From Ligula intestinalis (lineage: Eukaryota; Platyhelminthes; Cestoda; Diphyllobothriidea; Diphyllobothriidae), in the NCBI GenBank assembly GCA_036362985.1, contig JAYGXS010000003.1, positions 34,949,103-35,013,102 of the forward strand: DNA of 64,000 nt, in the 5' to 3' direction. The position numbers were made by a program, and so were the translations under genes. Below the pieces are notes generated by a model. It did no database searches. It saw nothing but the letters and a program-made list of their open reading frames with translations, and was not told where the DNA came from. Positions 24,783 to 37,591 of this stretch are shown one piece after another. The stretch's first letter is position 1. The number at the start of each line of letters is the position of its first letter.

Positions 24783-25051
24783 CACAGTGGAACCTCAGTT
24801 AACGAGTCCAATCCGTTCCGGCACCAAGCTCGTCAATTGAAACACTCGTCTTACGAAAAGTAGCCAATCAAATTGAGGACTCACGCCCTGGGAGCAAGAC
24901 TCAACGATGGACACAGGCGCACACACAAGCGCACTTACAGGTCGTTACTTGAGCAGGAGCTCGTCGGCAGAAACACATTTTCTGCTAGTAGCTCGCTCGT
25001 TACCTGAAATTTTCGTAGATGGGGCTGCCCGTCACCCGAGGCTCCATTGTA
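24783..25051. mobile_element. Pogo/Tigger-like MITE
   Basis: A left end CACAGTGGAACCTCAG and a right end that reads TACAATGGAGCCTCGG on the opposite strand form imperfect inverted repeats, each next to a TA dinucleotide (24,781-82 and 25,052-53). The CAGTGGAACCTC end and the internal ACTCGTCTTACGA word resemble non-autonomous Tc1/mariner-pogo elements. There is no transposase. The two ends differ at several bases, so the insertion is old. Confidence 0.6.
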
Positions 25052-25053
25052 TA

Positions 25054-28000
25054 ACTAAACTTACCTTCGGACCGTCTATATGAAATCAAGTAGCACTCGG
25101 TCAACTTAGAGCGGACCATATACAAGGTATCCCAAAAAAATATATAAATATTTTGAATGACTGTAAACTCAATACTTATTATAATTCCATTGTTTTTAAA
25201 AAATTTTAAAATATTTACAAGTATCCTTTTATTGTTTTTGTAGATTAAGGGGTGATAAATGGCTTACGCGTTATGTATGCCACATTTAGCCGGTTGCGAA
25301 AACTGCTGCAGTCGAAAATTTAACTTGCAAAATAAGAACGGCTGAAGCAACTCCTTTGATTTGACTAAACCGTATCTACGACATAATGGAATGTTACAAA
25401 ATTCTGCATTGAAAAATAAGCATTTCGTTTAATAAAACACGAACCGTTGTTATTAACGCAACTTCTGTGGGCACGAGATTCCAACTGCAGCGCAACGTCG
25501 GGCCAAGAACGGATAATAACAACAGTTCCATTGCGTCGGCAGACTGAGACAAATCAAAGTGGACATTTCAAAACGACTGTAGGTTCATTCACATAAAATC
25601 TAACAAGCCAAATAAATAGTGATACCCAGGCGAATAATTTAAATCAAGACAAGGATCACAATATTTTTCAGGAACTTTGATAAACGATTTTGCGTGCGGG
25701 AAGATAGGCATGATGAAAGAACACCGGGCGAGAGTCCATACTTAGGATGAATAAACAGTTAAACACTATTAATTAACATTCCACACCTTAGACATCAAAT
25801 ATAATGCTACTCTAAGTCTATAAATTTCAAAAAAATATTGAAAGATATTGCGAATACGTTTATAAACTTTGTTGCAGTGTCAGAACAGAAACGTGGTAAA
25901 AGTTAGTTTACTGCCATCATGTGTGCTTCCATACGTATACTTGCTATTCGTCTGATTTGAAATTACGATTATCACACAGCATTTGGAAAAATGCACACCA
26001 GTCAAACAGCGATCGTCAGAGCTCTTGCTTTGGAAACTGCCAATTCCAAATAGCTTTCCAGTGCGGACAGGTATAAAACTGGTACAAAATTTTTGAGATA
26101 GGATAACTTTGTTCGTACCCAGAGGAATTATAGCACACAATCGAACCTGGAAGGTCAATTTAATAAATAGTCAAAACGGGAAAACTTGTGTATTTTGAGA
26201 GTACAAAGAATAAGTCTGAATATACTTATTTACCGACGCAAAGCTAGCTTCTTTGCACTCGCTTAAATCTCAAAATATTAGTTGCAGGTAACACAACACA
26301 CTATAACCTTCATAAAATTTTGGAGCACAGCTACCATCAACACCGAAACCTCTAAACAGTTGCGAGTAATTTAGTTGATTAGATCCCAAACTGTTTGATG
26401 AGATCCTATACGATGCTGGTAATTCGACCTTTCAGGTATTTTTGAAATATGTACGCACAGTAAGCGCACATTTCATAGGACTTCTTGGTGTAACAGCTGG
26501 GGCAGGATTAGTACCATGAAAGCCACACAAAACATAAACACTATGAGAAAAAGTGACAGGCTAATGCCGTTCGTTCAAGATACACAAATTGTTTCCTAAT
26601 AAAGAAATCTGCGTTTCGTGATTTATAATATTTAAGGTATGTACGGCAATGTTCTATTAAAACCTCCCGACAACAAGTGAACGCTTGGCATGAAATAAAA
26701 GCCTTGATAGACCAAAATTTCTAAGCAATTACAAGGTAGCTTTGAAAGAACAGTGTACGCTAATGCGTATTTGTTATCACTTGGGTTAGGAGGCATATTG
26801 ATTTTGCACCCTATCTTAAAGCTTATTCTCTTGTTATGCAAGTCCTCTTTGCATAACTCTGTCACTGCGAATTGAAAATATCAAAACGCCACTATTGCGG
26901 AAATTAATGGTCCAAATCAAGTGAAACATAATCAAACCTATAAACTTCCATAAGTGATCAAGACATTATGAAATACACTCAGTTCAGTGGGTTTTTTACT
27001 TCCCAAAATTGCTTGTTAAGTTAAAGCAGCTTGTTTTCCTTCATATAATTTGAAAATAAGTTTAAACGTTATCTTTGAAAACTGGCAAAAGTTCAAACGT
27101 CTGATTCCTTAACGTCGTCTTCAAAAATCATGCATTTGACAGGACTCATACAACCAAACTATAGGTGTAACGCTTTATACTAGCATGAAGAAGATGAAAC
27201 AGTACGTTTGGTATAGTCAAAGTGCCGAGAACGAAAGAAAAAATAAGCAGTTCTGGACGTAACGGAGGTTACCTGTCACCGTAAGTTAAATCGGCGTTTC
27301 TTAGGGCGTCCAACCAGCGCGTCTGTCTTGCATGACCTTTAAATTATTTAAACTTCCCACTGAAACGCACGATGGCATTTCAAAAGGCTCGTCGCCCGCC
27401 CGAATTATGGCTTTGTTCGTAGGGGATTTTTAGTAACGTTCTACGATCCCTGTCTGGCTGCTAAAAGAGACACATGATTTCTGTGCTCGTCAGAACCTCT
27501 CTATGCAGAAGTTTGCATATATTTGTGTTCAGAGATTCTAAAATGCCAACTTAAGCGCCTCAAAAATAAATCGATAGTTTGCAAAATGCAAGTGCTCAAT
27601 CTCAATTAAGAGGGGCTGACCAATACTGCTGAAATTTTTACGTATTTCGTTACCAAAGAATGGGGCAACGCAAAAAAATAAACTAAAAGCCATAAAATCA
27701 ATCAGGTTGGCTACGGTTCGTGAAATGTAATGAACATGCAGCTCAGGAGCATGATTTGTTGCATTTAATGTTCCAATAACCGCAAAAAATAGCTGAGGGA
27801 GTATGGTTTTATTGATATAAATATTAAACCAGAATATAAGAGGATGCGTACTCACAGGACCCATCGGTATGTGTTGTCTAACAAAAAATTTTCCAAATAC
27901 TTGAAGAAATTCAAGACATTTGGTGTCCTGTTTAAAATTTATAGGCAAGACATGTCCAAATCGTTAAAGTTTTATGTTTTTCGGCCTCAGTGATGCCGGA

Positions 28001-28872
28001 TCAAGATTGATTTGAGGACTTTTAGGATTTAAAGAACCTACTCCTACAGATCACTCGCAAAAGCGATGTGTAATCAGACAAATGAAGATATTTAAAATAT
28101 ATAAGTAGCCCACATAACTTCAGGAATAAATATACTCCGACTTAAAGCAGAATTCTAATAATTTTGAAGGGCCCACATATCCGACTATGGCGCTCCGGCC
28201 TGTGCGACCTGAGTCACCGCACAGAATAATAAACTCTTAGCGGTTTCAGCAACGTCACGAAGTCAAAACGACTTTTTTGACCGAAACCACTGGAGGAACA
28301 TCTTCGTGCTTTATCGATCATCCGCAGCAAAAACGTGCTTTCTGATAAACATCAATATCAATGAAAATTTGGGTGAGATCTACAGTATTTGTTATTCCAT
28401 TACAATACAATCAAATTCAACTAACTTTACAATGTTACCCACTCTAAAATCACAAGCACGTCTACTTTTACACAAAAAACGTGCCAATATGACGGGTACT
28501 ACCAAATGCTTTGTGTATTCTTTAATGCTAAACAATGCTTGCCTGTAATATTCCTGCTATTCCAACTACACGCAGTTGAAAATGTCCTAAACCATATGTT
28601 TCTAGTGCTTCTTCCACTGTGTACGTTGGACCACTAATTTTCCCTTTGTTTTTCTTCTCGAGTTCCATCGTTCTGCCTCTGAGGGAACGTAAAATCCTTT
28701 ATGAACACGTTTTCGTAGTCGCGCAGTGGCCGCCAGACTGAACCCTTAAACCAAAAACATAACAGATATACAAATTATGCAGGTTAACCTTGAAAACTTG
28801 TTGATTTATTAAAACACGGAACAGGATCAGTCCTGGCAGTATTTTTTTTGCTTGAACTGCTTTCGTGAACGC
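25054..28872. other. AT-rich DNA without recognised genes
   Basis: Composition is visibly AT-richer than the flanks. The longest frame (27,538-27,948, minus, 136 codons, hydrophobic) begins at TTG, not ATG, and matches no family I know; I leave it uncalled. AAGGTATCCCAAAAAAATAT at 25,124 resembles the end of a mariner-type element but has no partner. Confidence 0.4.
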
Positions 28873-29182
28873 AAATTTCTATTCCAAAACCTTAAAAATT
28901 TGGAAGATGGTTGCTGTTTTTGGAAGAAACCTGATCCCACTTTACCTACAGATCTGTGATGACCACTCGCGTTAACGCGCTCATGAACTCCCATGAACTA
29001 TCCCTCGGTATTCTATAGATAGCACTCAAATTTCTATTCCAAAACCTAAAAAATTTGGAAGATGGTTGCTGTTTTTGGAAGAAACCTGATCCCACTTTAC
29101 CTACAGATCTGTGACGACCACTCGCGTTAACGCGCTCATGAACTCCCATGAACTATCCCTCGGTATTCTATAGATAGCACTC
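28873..29182. repeat. Two-copy 155-bp tandem duplication
   Basis: Unit 1 (28,873-29,027) and unit 2 (29,028-29,182) are nearly identical, starting AAATTTCTATTCCAAAACC and ending CTATAGATAGCACTC. The differences I see are one substitution (ACCTTAAAAA versus ACCTAAAAAA) and GATGACC versus GACGACC. The units are non-coding. Near identity implies a recent duplication or gene conversion. Confidence 0.9.
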
Positions 29183-30255
29183 TTAGAATCTACATACGCA
29201 GTGGCTGTTAGTGCTTGATTTCCAATTGGCTAGTTAGCGGACGTGTTTTTAGCACGTTGCAACATCCTTTTCATTTAATTGATATTCTTTAGTTTAATTC
29301 ATTGATGGAAATGAGCATGAGCACTTGATTACCTTTCTTTTAATATGTTTCGAGATTCTCTAGTTGTTCATTAACCCCCGACCTACTTCTACTGTTTTCC
29401 TTCTCTTGACTTTTATACGCCCATGACAACCTTTTAATTCATTTCCGTGCCCGAATTTATTGAATGTGTGCCAATTTAATCCATCTATATCTTTTTCGCC
29501 ATCATCGATTGTCTCCGAAGAGAATATACCACCATAAATCCGGAAAACCAACAAAATTGCATAGGTTACTTAACTATTACTAGATCCTGTGTGTGGTAAT
29601 TTTTGAAAGGTTGTTTTCGTGGTATATGCTAATATTTCTTCGTCAGTCATAGGATTCTAGCGCAAAATGCATACAAACTACTTTTGTACACAATGCGGAT
29701 TCTGACTCACCAATGCAAATAGTACTTAGATGCATTCTTCTCCGCTAAACATAACCGATTTGTAAAATCTAATATTATGTTTATTATGCAAGTTTACACC
29801 AAAGAGTGCAGAGTTAATTATCTATTATCGCGATTCATTACTCAGAGCCAGATGACGTACGCGTAATGTATCCAGTCATTGTGTGGGAATCGTAAGAAGT
29901 GTTGGTTTGGATGCATTAGGCACGTCACCACCCTCAATGACATAAATAATAAAAGTAGTTTACTTTTTCGAATAATTTTTAATGCGACGTTGATTGTCAC
30001 GACCTGAACGCTAATAAAAACTCAAATGTCAACAATGTTTGCTTTGCATCTTATGCGTATTTTCATAAATCCTACGGATGAGCCTCACAAAATAACATTG
30101 GAACATTCTATCACAGTACATATAGTAAATACCTTTCATATGGGTGAGCATAAATACTATTTTGAAAATCCACTGTCCCCATTTATAAGTGTAACAATCA
30201 ATCTGTTTTAGTTCGGCAAATATTCCCATTTCGTTTACGATTGAAAAGTCGTGTT
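29183..30255. other. No recognised features
   Basis: AT-rich sequence. The small opposed frames at about 30,026-30,229 have no recognisable content. Confidence 0.4.
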
Positions 30256-30290
30256 GGCAAACAGCTGTTTTCGGTCATTCACTTCAGGCC
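30256..30290 (-). ncRNA. Decayed hammerhead-like motif of Penelope element
   Basis: Stem I GGC/GCC, GAA, a stem III (AAC paired with GTT around AGCT) and T as the cleavage-position base are all in the same order as at 18.96 kb. The core is CTGAAGTGA rather than CTGATGA, so it should be inactive. It is reported because position and order match the other copies. Confidence 0.4.
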
Positions 30291-31715
30291 GTTACAGTGA
30301 CATGGAAAATTGGTGACTAAAGCAGGCAGTCCATTACAGTGCTAATATAGTTCTTGAGGTGGGGGGGACAGGGAGGTTATTAGTCATCTCGTGGTTCCCT
30401 CGTTTTCACGCGTGTGGAACGGGGGAGGGACGTTCCCACGATCTACGTCATACGCGCAGCGGGCTCTCTGTGACTGTGAGCAGCATGGTCGCACTGCGTG
30501 TTCTCTACTGCTGTGGGTAGTATGGTTTCGGGCTGCATAATTTCTGACGTCGTGAGTTCTGACGTAATGGCTTCTGGCGGTGCGGGATCCTTGTATGCGG
30601 TCGGCCACGGGAGGGAGACGGCGTGTACCAGCGTCTTTTGACAGCAGAGAGTGAGTTTTGCTAAACTAATTGCCACTGCCTCAGCTGTGGCTAGCACCCG
30701 TTTACGTAGGCCTTTAGAGTAGAGCGTGGGTGCCTGGTATATGACCTGAAAGGCCTCTCTCGCGTCAACTTGGTGATTTGTATCGATCAGGTGTGCGAGG
30801 ATTGAGCTTGAGATCGATCGATTTTCCCCTTTACCTAACCAGGCTGGTATGTGTTCGCGTATCCTCTTCTCCATACATCTCGTTGTTCGGCCGATATATC
30901 CCGCCCCACAGGAACAGGTGAAGGAATAAATGCACATGGAAGTGGCCTGTAGCGATAGTCTGTCTTTACCCCCCATCCGCAGAAGCGGAGAGTTTGTGAA
31001 GAATACGCGTAAGTTAGCCGACTGGAAAGCACTCGTGACTGCTGTCCTTAGACGTCGTCTTACTAGTTCGCTTGCTGCGTCTCCTAGGAAGGGCAGTCTT
31101 ATGAAAAGGTCTTTGTTTTCTGCCGTTGCTACGGCAGGCTTTGCGACACGCTCCTTAATGTTACAAAGGATGAACCTTTCTGGATAACCATTTTCACGGA
31201 GTGTGTTCTGTAGCTGCTGCAGTTCTCTTTCAACTACTTCAGGAGAGCAGATGCGTCGTGTTCTGGCTGCCAATCCCTGGACTTAGTTTCTTTTAAGATG
31301 AAGGGGAACAAAGCTGTTGAAATTAATGTATTGCCCCGTCCAGGTTTTCTTTCTGTATACCCGGCGTTGTCTTGAACCGTCTTCTTTTCTGTGCAGGAGG
31401 ACATCTAGGAACGCGATTTCGTTGTTCACCTCCATTTCCACAGTCAAATTTAGTGCTGCTTGGGCCGTATTGAACGTATGAACTACGCCATCTATATCGG
31501 TAGTCTGCTTCGTCAGGCAAAAAATATCATCCACGTAACGACCATAGAACTCAAAGTTGTTGATAGTGTCTTTGGGGTTCGATTCCTCGACTTTGCCTAT
31601 GAAGACATTCGCTAGGAATGGTCCAAGTGGTGAGCCCATGGCCACACCATCTATTTGCCTGTACAACTGGCCATTGCAGAGGAACTGTACGTTTTGCGTG
31701 CAGCACGATATTAGT
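30256..31715 (-). mobile_element. Penelope-like retroelement, 5'-truncated (RT plus GIY-YIG)
   Basis: Read on the minus strand, the RT begins within CTQNVQFLCNGQLYRQ and continues DGVAMGSPLGPFLANVF, the catalytic YVDDIF and EIAFLDVLL, all hallmarks of Penelope RT. One in-frame TAA (31,283-31,285) interrupts the frame just after PLHLKRN. The same frame continues as a linker and then the nuclease: CIYSFTCSCGAGYIGRTTR, ILAHLIDTNH, EAFQVIYQAP. The ORF stops at about 30,443, and a GC-rich tail and decayed hammerhead-like motif follow. Everything upstream of the RT palm region is missing. Apart from the stop codon this copy is well preserved. Confidence 0.9.
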
Positions 31716-32294
31716 TAAAAGTTATTACTAGTGCACTTACCTGCGGCAATTGTTATTATACCGCTGTCAAAAGGAATGCTCGACAACTAAAGAAGGTTCC
31801 CCAAGTCAGCAGTTAGGTAAGATCAGTTAGGTTGGACTGCGTACTGTAGGAAAGGAGGTAACAAAAGGCTCCACAGAAACAAGCTGCTCACAGTAAAGAC
31901 GCCACTTGATTTATTCATGCTCCATTTCTCTGCGTGGGGTTGCAGAATCCGATGGCGTCCTCCAGCCAATCAAGAAATTGGACACACTGATTGGCGGACA
32001 GCATTTGCGGCATTCCCGTGAGATCAAACAAAAGCTGCCAGAGTATATTGGGAGCACGCAAGACTGTAAAGCTTTATGGTGAAATAACGATGAGTCACGC
32101 GTGGCGGATAGTCACGTGCGGGCCAGCAGCTTGGCAAGGGAGAAACGTTGTCCGCGCAGGGGCTGGTCGCAGGATCGCCACAGTAGGCATTCTTCCCCGG
32201 CTAGACAGAAGGCGGCGTAAAGAAATCGATGCTGACGGAAATATGCCAGTCTAACACTTAAGAGTTACCAGGCAGTCAGGAAAGTGGACGTGGC
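31716..32294. other. No recognised features
   Basis: Spacer between the truncated Penelope RT and the Gypsy integrase remains. No motif seen. Confidence 0.4.
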
Positions 32295-33037
32295 CTACAC
32301 TGCAGGCAATGTATGTAGGAGGCGAAGCATAAGAGTTGCTTGTGGTAGGAATAACCAGAAAAGTAACAGTCGACGACAGTGGAGATGGTTGGAGGGAGAG
32401 CCGGCGGGATAGACGACTAGAAGGTCCAACGGAAAGGGAATGTTCTTGACGACAGCATTGAGTTGGTCCACGATCACGAACTCCACTCGTTTTCCGTTAA
32501 GGATGTGGAAATTCTTCTCACTCCGAGTGGCAACCGGGAACGGGGCATAATATTGGGATCGCAAGAGCTGGCAGACTCGAATACATTGTGGAAAGGAATA
32601 GGAGCCAAGTCTTTTTCAAGATAAGACTGAGATAATGGGTCTGGGCAGAACCAGGGAAAGCGACCGTGTTAACTGCGAGAGACGGCACAGGAGGTTGGTA
32701 GGATCCTCGACTACATTTGGAAAGGTACTTCGGATAGTTGCGCCGAACACCAGTTCAGCTGCGGAAGAGTATAGGTCCGGCTTGAATAAGGAGCGGGTAC
32801 CCAAAACGACCAAGGAAAGATGGTCCATCCAGTTGTTCAGATCGGCCACGGCGCGTAGGAGACTTTCAGTTGGCGGTGGAAACCTTGAAACATCACGCGG
32901 GCAGCTGGGTTAAAGGCTGTTATGCGTGTGCAGGTACAGTCTAAAAAGGAGAGTAGAAACTGCGTTTTGCATGTATTAATGGATATGAGATTGCTAACTG
33001 CGAGAGATTTCCTCCGCAACCCCTTTTTGTTAATCAA
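32295..33037 (-). pseudogene. Ty3/Gypsy integrase C-terminal remains
   Basis: Minus-strand translation gives AFNPAARVMFQGFHRQLKVS (the usual TAYHPAANG-VERFHRQLK block of integrases), then after a frameshift WMDHLSLVVLGTRSLFKPDL and SAAELVFGATIR. Another frame gives the chromatin-proximal tail APFPVATRSEKNFHILNGKR and VDQLNA. The catalytic DDE core is upstream and not recognisable. Multiple frameshifts. It could belong to the same family as the pol remains at 21.4-22.4 kb, though orientation is opposite. Confidence 0.8.
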
Positions 33038-33445
33038 CTTCCACTTCAGCGCTTTAATCAGCCACTGGGTTCTGTTGTACAGCTTCTTCCGTTAAATAAG
33101 ACAGTGGTTTCTAAGGAAAGTATGCAATTACTCAATGGACTATTCTTAATCATCAGCTATATTGCCAGAAAAAGAGGATTCCCAACTAATGTTGTTAATT
33201 TCGGCCTTCATTTGATCGAAGTCATCACGAAAAATATTCCCTCTATCTCTGGTGGGGTGTTCAGGTACCGAAAATATTGGATAGTCCCAATGTGGCACGA
33301 AGTGATCACTCTGACCTAGAGATTGCACCTCGTCGATAATATCCAGTGATTTCGTGAGTACTCGGATCGCGCATACATTAACATGAGTTGGTTGTACGAT
33401 GGGGCGAGGAATAATCGGAAGTTGCAGCTTACGTCTATGAAACAA
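33038..33445 (-). pseudogene. LINE endonuclease C-terminal fragment
   Basis: Minus-strand reading gives IDEVQSLGQSDHFVPHWDY, containing the SDH motif at the end of apurinic-type endonuclease domains. RDDFDQMKAEINNISWESSF follows, then, with stops, QWLIKALKWKLINKKG; this is the linker typical between LINE endonuclease and RT. The RT domain is replaced by Gypsy integrase sequence at about 33.0 kb, suggesting nested insertion or rearrangement. Confidence 0.7.
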
Positions 33446-36400
33446 GCCGTGCTTTCCACGTCACAACTGTCAAGATACTAGACCACGCAGGAGAAAAACA
33501 TGCCCAGAATTAACCTCTTATTCTCTTCATCTTTTCCGAGCAGCTTTCTCCATGACTCCAAGAAAGGACCATCAAAAATTTAGGAGATCCTCTTGAAACT
33601 ATTTTTCTCTGCCTCGTGTACTCGGAAACCCAGATGTTTTCATCAACCACCAGTCATTCAAACGATGGAAGCCATATGGACGTACTCAGTCTAAACTGTG
33701 CCCTTTTTGGCTACTAACCACAACTAGAATTCCATCTTGACCCCTAAGATGTCGGGGCCATACGTAAACTGTTGCTTCTTCGCGAGCTTTTATGTTATGC
33801 ACATTAGCGTACAATACACACATTTCACTTTCACATTCAGAACGGCTATTGTATTATACGCCTACTCTACTCCTCTGTCCTATGTAACCAAGCAGTCTTT
33901 TCCCCCGCAAGCTTTTTGAAAATGGAGGCACGTAGAACTCTGCCTCCATTTTCATTGTAGGAGTTTTCAACTGCCTATTTTATAATCTACCATCAATTGT
34001 AATACATCGTCAAATATTGCACTAAAGGACAATATCTGCTGACATTATTACAAAATTTTACACTTATCTGCGCACATCGTCAATTTTAATGAAACTCATT
34101 TTGTATAGATAATGCCTTCCTGACCGTAGCATATATAAATTCCAAATTGACTGAAGCATAGTCCTTGGATGGGAACCCAATCAGTCGATATACCGAATAT
34201 ATGCTGGCGTGTCAAGCCTTATGCAATCACGTGGGATCACGTCCAGAGGTCCATCAGTGCGAGTAAATTGGCACATACCCCCATAATTGCTCTCTCGTCG
34301 TTGCTGCTTCGTACCTCTGACGAACTGATGACCTCCGGGAGTTGATTAGCGCAAACCCCTCTAATTACTCCCCTTTTAGTTGTTTCTTACTGTTAAGGGG
34401 GCGAGATCCTCCATGCACTCGCGGTTGTCACAGAAAAGGACGGACCAACTGCGTCATGCTGCATTCCAGGCTCTCCCGGTGCGGCACACCCACATGCATA
34501 CCGCCCGCGCCGTGCGTCGAGCAAACCAGAGGACCACCCACATAGCGGGGCATTGGTCTTAGTCGAGAAAAGTATAGGATGTCTGCTCGCATACGATACG
34601 CTAAGAATATTCTGGAAAGACCGGAGCCGTATAAATATGCCGGATTGGGCAAGCTAAAGGACGACTCCGACGAATCAACCGACCCCGCACACGACACAGT
34701 CTCCGTGTATTTTTGAATGCAACCATAGCCTTTTAGAACCATTCTCTTGCCTTCTTCTGCCTTTTAGTCGGCTTCAAAATACTAGGCTATAACACTTAAC
34801 TGTGAAGGTGAGCTCTCGTAAGAGTTTGAAAGCTCACGACAAAAAATAAATTGTTCCGGTGCTCGACAAACCTTCTCCCTTACGTCGGATCCTAACAATA
34901 TAACGAGTGGCGGCGTGTCGATGTCGATGGCTGGTGAACGGTTACTGCAGAAGCTATATATATTAACCCAATCTCTTTGACGTGTTGCTGGGAGCAGGAA
35001 GACACATCACATGCCTCCTGGGGTAGTTCTTTGTCTCATGTGTGGCTGCCACCTCACAGAGAACTGTTTCCATTTTGCAGTCACTGGTTTTGGGATGTTG
35101 CGCAGAAGAAGTTTCGAGGAGATGAAATGGATATCAGTTTCCGGACTCGTAATCACAGGCATCCTGCAACGGTTCTGCCATCACATGCCAAAATGCTTGC
35201 CTCATTATTTGTGGATACCTTGACTACGATCAAACATGTTCAGCTGATGAAGTTCAAATAGCGACTAACTTTCGCTTGCAACCGAAACCGTGAAATATAC
35301 TGAAGAATTGGACAGTGCTAGCTTGACATTTATAGGCGAGTCATCAATCGCCCTCAAAGTTTACGGGGAAGTTTATACAGGCTATTTCATACAAAGATCA
35401 GTAGTCGATCGAGACAGTGCAGCAGGTGTGCAGTGGAAAAATCTCAGGTGCCGAATCAACTCAAACAGACGGCTAAAAGCATAGCAGCCTTCGAATGTTT
35501 AACAATCTGTCCTCAGCCTTACAAAAGGTTTTTTTCGGACCTTCAAAGATATTGCTATCATACATCTTAACAGAAAGAAATCAAGCGGGAAAATCATGGA
35601 TAACCACCACAGCATTTCATTTCGAAGATATTGTCGTGATTTACCTGGCCACACTAATTTCAAGTATAGAAATGCACGCTCGGGCTAAGGTCTCCTTCTG
35701 GCATGTGCACAAGAAATAGGCTTCGGCCTCCGCAGCACCATAGTGAATTACCAAAATTATTTTAAGGCAGAGAACCGAAAAGAGCCGTGGAAAGTCATCA
35801 TTCTCGTATTTTCGACAGTGCTGGTGGACTAATGCCATGGCAAGCGATCTTGAATCGACGAACAATCGAGAAAATCAGAAGCTTTTTGGCATATTTGATC
35901 ATATGTTGCGACAAATGCCCAATATTTAAAGTAAAAACTGTATCTGGAAGAAAGAAGTGGTCATGCGTCGACAGCCTTACACAGAAGAATACGTCGAACG
36001 ATTGGTTTTTATCAGTTAAGTTCCCTCATAGACCAATTTAATTTCCGTGAACCAGCACTCCAATATACATTAAATTCGACGCCAAAATTTCTGTCTGCAC
36101 TCTTGAAGCGGTCAAAAGGCTACAATGTAATAGCTGAAATCTCCGATTACTTCCCCGCAGGACGCGTAAAAGACAATGTCTAGACTCATCACACTAGCGA
36201 CCTTTCACTACTGCGCAGAGACTTGGACTGTTTACAGAAGCAGAGATTCCGTCAAAACCGTTTGTTATTATTAGGTATCACCGGCAAACAGGAGGATATA
36301 CAAAATAGCTATTTCGGTCCCATTAGGCGTCATCAGTTGCAGTTACCTTCTCTAGTGTAGCCGCAGAAATTGCCGCCACTCTCGAGTTTCGTACGCGCGT

Positions 36401-37591
36401 CTCTCCGGTTAGGGTTTAATAAGGCATCAAATATCAGGGCATGTGTGACCTGTATATGGTTGGTGTATACATATGTACTAACCGTTAGTTATCTTCGAAG
36501 GATATGGAAGTTCAAGGGGCGAAAACGGATTTTGAATACTGCAGTCTGACAATCGTTATCGTGCTCGGCATCTTGGTAGGATTGTGTTATGGGGTCGTGT
36601 GAGTGCGCGCGAAGCGCGCCCAACTCTAAGACGTGAGAGGGGTAATAGAGGAAAGTATGGGTGGGGCATATCAGGGGAAAAGAGAGTGAAATAATCCCAA
36701 AAACTAAGAAAATAACGTAGGAATGCCTCAATCTGTTTAACTGAACTAAAAATTGGCTAAAAATTGGTCTTTTGCGTAATAAAAGGGAAAAAAGCAGCGT
36801 GGAAACCAAGAAAATCAAGCCGCGAAAGGTAATTGGAGGAAAAATATTCAAGGGTTTGAATATGTGGTCTCAAGAACACGCAAAGCCGAGCCGCTGCGCT
36901 GGCGACCAATGAAATACCAGCCAAAATATGCGTGAAGTAGGAAGCCAGACAGACATATGGGAAATTACCAGATAAGTGCTGTTTCTCCTTAACAAAGTGC
37001 ATGTTAATAACTGAAATTAGTGGACTAAATTTAATTAAATGGTTCCTCGAAATTGCTGATAAAATTAATGGTATGGTTCGCGGTAAGGGGCACGAACAGG
37101 TGTGCAAATTCAGGACATCGAGCTGATTTTCTGTCTTTTCTAGCAGGAACGCGTGGACACTATCCGGAGAAGCCGATTTTGCAACGGTCGGCAGCCAGAC
37201 AGACATATCTGGAGCTATCAGGTATGATCCCAACTGGGCCTGCGGTAAGCTCGTTTAGTGCGCAAGTAGTCTGCCATTATAATCGCAGGTCTAAGCAGAA
37301 AGGTACTGAGTACGCAACCAAAGCAAATATTATGAGCTTTTTTACCTTCCCACACAGCTTTGGAAGAACGCAAACCACGGAAGCCAATTTTCGGACAGAA
37401 ACCCCGTCCAATACCCCACCGAACAGCCCACAGCAGGCACAGCCTTGCCTGCTAGTAAACCGACAAAGAAGGTAAGCCGAAAGACGTCTGGGTGTACAGG
37501 AACAGAATAGAAGAGGAAAATTGTGGGGCGAAAGGGGAGAGAAGCAAGAAGACGACCCATCCAGAGGGTTACGGTCCACCTCGGTTAGTAA
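33446..37591. other. No recognised genes; minor repeats
   Basis: Contains two diverged copies of an approximately 80-bp unit at about 34,257-34,375 (GAGTAAATTGGCACATACCC versus GAGTTGATTAGCGCAAACCC) and a direct repeat of GCCAGACAGACATAT at 36,944 and 37,194. The 158-codon minus frame at 36,757-37,233 is hydrophobic but matches nothing I recognise and has no splice support. Confidence 0.4.

Noticed and set aside
27538..27948. 136-codon hydrophobic frame, minus strand
   Set aside because: No ATG, no recognised family, no splice support; about the length expected by chance.
28873..29182. CRISPR or satellite array
   Set aside because: Only two directly adjacent copies without spacers; a simple tandem duplication in a eukaryotic genome.
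36757..37233. 158-codon hydrophobic frame, minus strand
   Set aside because: No recognised motif or conserved spacing; overlaps opposite-strand frames; could be a real exon but I cannot support it.
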